From the NCBI GenBank assembly GCA_024403355.1, contig JAKSRW010000021.1, positions 1-50,666 on the forward strand: 50,666 bases of DNA, written 5' to 3'. The notes under the pieces were generated by a model. That model was not told where the DNA came from. It saw only the letters and a list, made by a program, of their open reading frames with translations, and did no database searches. This DNA is from Lachnospiraceae bacterium. GTDB taxonomy: Bacteria; Bacillota; Clostridia; Lachnospirales; Lachnospiraceae. Shown here piece by piece: positions 49,397 through 50,666 of the stretch. The position numbers were made by a program, and so were the translations under genes. The first letter of the stretch is position 1; the number at the start of each line of letters is the position of its first letter.

Positions 49397-50666
49397 ATGG
49401 GCCACGTAAAAAGTACAAACCCTCATTCCAAGGAAAATCCCTGGACAGTGCAGGGTGATCTGCCTATACCGAATTTTAATTTCACTCTCATAGTTGAGGG
49501 TGCAATGACAATACCCTGTAAAAGTGTAAGCGCCATTGTGCGTGAGAATGAGTTCGACTACATTCAGGAAGGCGGTCTGAACGATTATGTTCATATGCGC
49601 CGAAAGGGTGTTACAAAGCCCTTTACATTTACGGTTGAGCGTTACGCAATGACCTTTGTCGGTTCCTATGACCCTCTTCAGGAGGGTGCGGAGTTTGCCC
49701 TTCCCATGATACTTCTTGTATCTCCGGGTGCGGGACGTTTTGAGGTGGCACGCAGAGCCTATGTATTTACAGGCTGCGTCGTAACCCAGAAGGAATATGG
49801 CGATTTAAATTCAGAGCAGAGCAATCTTCTCACAGAAAAGACGACCATCGGATACAGAGAGCTTATAGTTGTTTCGGTGCCCAAGCAGGTAAATGAATGG
49901 GCAATCAAGGAATGGGTAATGAGCGAAACAAAGAATAAGGGCTTCCAGGGCGATTCAGACAAGGCAAACAGAAGAAATGACCTTGGTATTGCTTCGGATG
50001 AATATGTGACCGGAGCAAAAAATAAATATCCTATCCCCAAGAAGGCTGAGCAGAGACTTTGGGAATTTGATGAAGATGATTATCTCGGCTCGGGCGACAG
50101 AAGTGCAAAGAAGGATATGGAGAAAAACAAGGAGCTTATTTATTCTTCATACGCCCTTAAGAAATCACCCATGTCCGAGGCAAACGGAGGCTGGGAGAAG
50201 AATCCCAGAAAATGGGGCTTCAGGAAGGCTGATGCAAAGAATGTCAGCGCAAAGGCCGATGATGAATCAAGCTATGCAATCGGAAAGCCCGAGAAGGGCA
50301 AAATTAATCCTAAAATGTGGCAGTTTGTTGCCAATAAATATCTCGGAACAGATAAGAATCGCCGTATGAAGGGCGAAAGGGACGGAAATTCCACATACGC
50401 AATCGGAAAGCCCAAAACAGGAAAGGTTAATCCTAAAATGTGGCGCTTTATAAAGGGAAATCCTTTGGGAACAGAGGCCAACCGCAGAATGGTAGGAGAC
50501 CGTGAGAGTAATTCCACATATGCAATCGGAAAGCCGGAGGCAGGAAAGAAAAACGTAAAAATGTGGAGCATAAAAAAGTCTGAGGCCAACCGCAGAATGG
50601 TAGGAGACCGCGAGAGCAATTCCACATACGCAATCGGAAAGCCGGAGGCAGGAAAGAAAAACGTAA
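49397..50666 (+). CDS. Second tube-like protein with repeated C-terminal tail (runs off window)
   Basis: At least 423 aa, no stop before the window end. Start ATG 49397 with AGGAGGA. The N-terminal part of about 170 residues follows the gp19/Pvc tube-protein layout (FNFTLIVEGAMTIPCKSVSAI, given in part; ENEFDYIQEGGLNDYVHMRR; PFTFTVERY). In related loci a second tube protein forms the first rings on the baseplate. From about residue 175 the sequence is very Lys/Asn/Arg-rich and becomes tandem repeats with YAIGKPEAGK and NRRMVGDRE. No other tube protein I know carries such a tail. The tail may bind the baseplate, cargo or nucleic acid; unproven. Confidence 0.82.
   Translation, partial: MGHVKSTNPHSKENPWTVQGDLPIPNFNFTLIVEGAMTIPCKSVSAIVRENEFDYIQEGGLNDYVHMRRKGVTKPFTFTVERYAMTFVGSYDPLQEGAEFALPMILLVSPGAGRFEVARRAYVFTGCVVTQKEYGDLNSEQSNLLTEKTTIGYRELIVVSVPKQVNEWAIKEWVMSETKNKGFQGDSDKANRRNDLGIASDEYVTGAKNKYPIPKKAEQRLWEFDEDDYLGSGDRSAKKDMEKNKELIYSSYALKKSPMSEANGGWEKNPRKWGFRKADAKNVSAKADDESSYAIGKPEKGKINPKMWQFVANKYLGTDKNRRMKGERDGNSTYAIGKPKTGKVNPKMWRFIKGNPLGTEANRRMVGDRESNSTYAIGKPEAGKKNVKMWSIKKSEANRRMVGDRESNSTYAIGKPEAGKKNV
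50270..50666 (+). repeat. Coding tandem repeats in the tube-like protein tail
   Basis: TYAIGKP-type units begin at 50273, 50396, 50519 and 50627, so unit lengths are 41, 41 and 36 codons. The last two units are nearly identical in DNA (few silent changes), indicating recent duplication; the array continues beyond the window. Confidence 0.88.

Noticed and set aside
33602..50666. Ordinary prophage tail genes.
   Set aside because: No capsid, portal, terminase, integrase or lysis genes are seen; Pvc16-like, DUF4280 and envelope proteins fit a CIS. The right flank is outside the window, so this is not absolute.

Overview
The window looks like chromosome of an obligately anaerobic, monoderm Firmicute of the Lachnospiraceae (Butyrivibrio/Roseburia-like). 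Grounds: moderate-to-low GC, strong AGGAGG-type ribosome binding sites, consensus housekeeping promoters (often with an extended -10, TRTGCTATAAT), tRNAs without encoded CCA, BIG2-domain surface proteins, a GH120 beta-xylosidase and a VanH-like D-lactate dehydrogenase. The species cannot be named from sequence alone.

Region 1 (1-1740): housekeeping. rlmB, a small unknown gene, then tRNA-Thr(GGT) and tRNA-Pro(AGG) with promoter and terminator.

Region 2 (1740-11790): an AT-richer accessory block directly behind the tRNA pair. It begins with a 5'-truncated TNT-type NAD-glycohydrolase toxin tip and its putative immunity gene. Next is a six-gene operon: a NifH-like reductase, a complete metal-chelate ABC importer (lipoprotein, permease, ATPase) and two NifD/NifK-like subunits. 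It is preceded by three copies of GTTAG-N6-CTAAC set around a consensus promoter and followed by an 18-bp terminator. The set is not a nitrogenase: no nifENB are present, and the K-like subunit lacks the usual cluster cysteines. It looks like an uncharacterised two-component reductase coupled to uptake of an iron or tetrapyrrole-like compound. The block closes with an AbiEi/AbiEii type IV toxin-antitoxin pair.

Region 3 (11800-31570): metabolism, surface and signalling. A D-lactate dehydrogenase, a secreted BIG2 protein, a GH120 beta-xylosidase, a HTH-like regulator, a complete type I toxin-antitoxin module (29-aa membrane peptide with an antisense RNA driven by a perfect TTGACA/TATAAT promoter), a GH13 alpha-glucosidase, a TetR regulator, a TtcA-like tRNA thiolase, a hybrid histidine kinase translationally coupled to an EAL-domain protein, a cysK 3' remnant, a large repeat-rich surface protein, a secreted CE4 deacetylase and a DUF3810 membrane metalloprotease.

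Region 4 (31570-50666, continuing beyond the window): a contractile injection system (CIS) locus, all on the + strand. It opens with a response regulator, a small charged protein and a soluble histidine kinase. A promoter then precedes a CIS-associated fibre/baseplate-like protein, a run of membrane or exported proteins (a C-tail-anchored protein, a membrane protein with a degenerate class III cyclase domain, a MORN-repeat protein, a TolC-like coiled-coil protein and a 979-aa anchored coiled-coil protein with a Gly/Ser repeat), and then core parts: Pvc16-like cap protein, DUF4280 PAAR-like tip, sheath, tube, a Zn-ribbon protein joined to a DUF6760-like frame by a well-formed -1 frameshift signal, and a second tube-like protein with a repeated C-terminal tail that runs off the window. 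The row of envelope proteins suggests a CIS adapted to a Gram-positive envelope.
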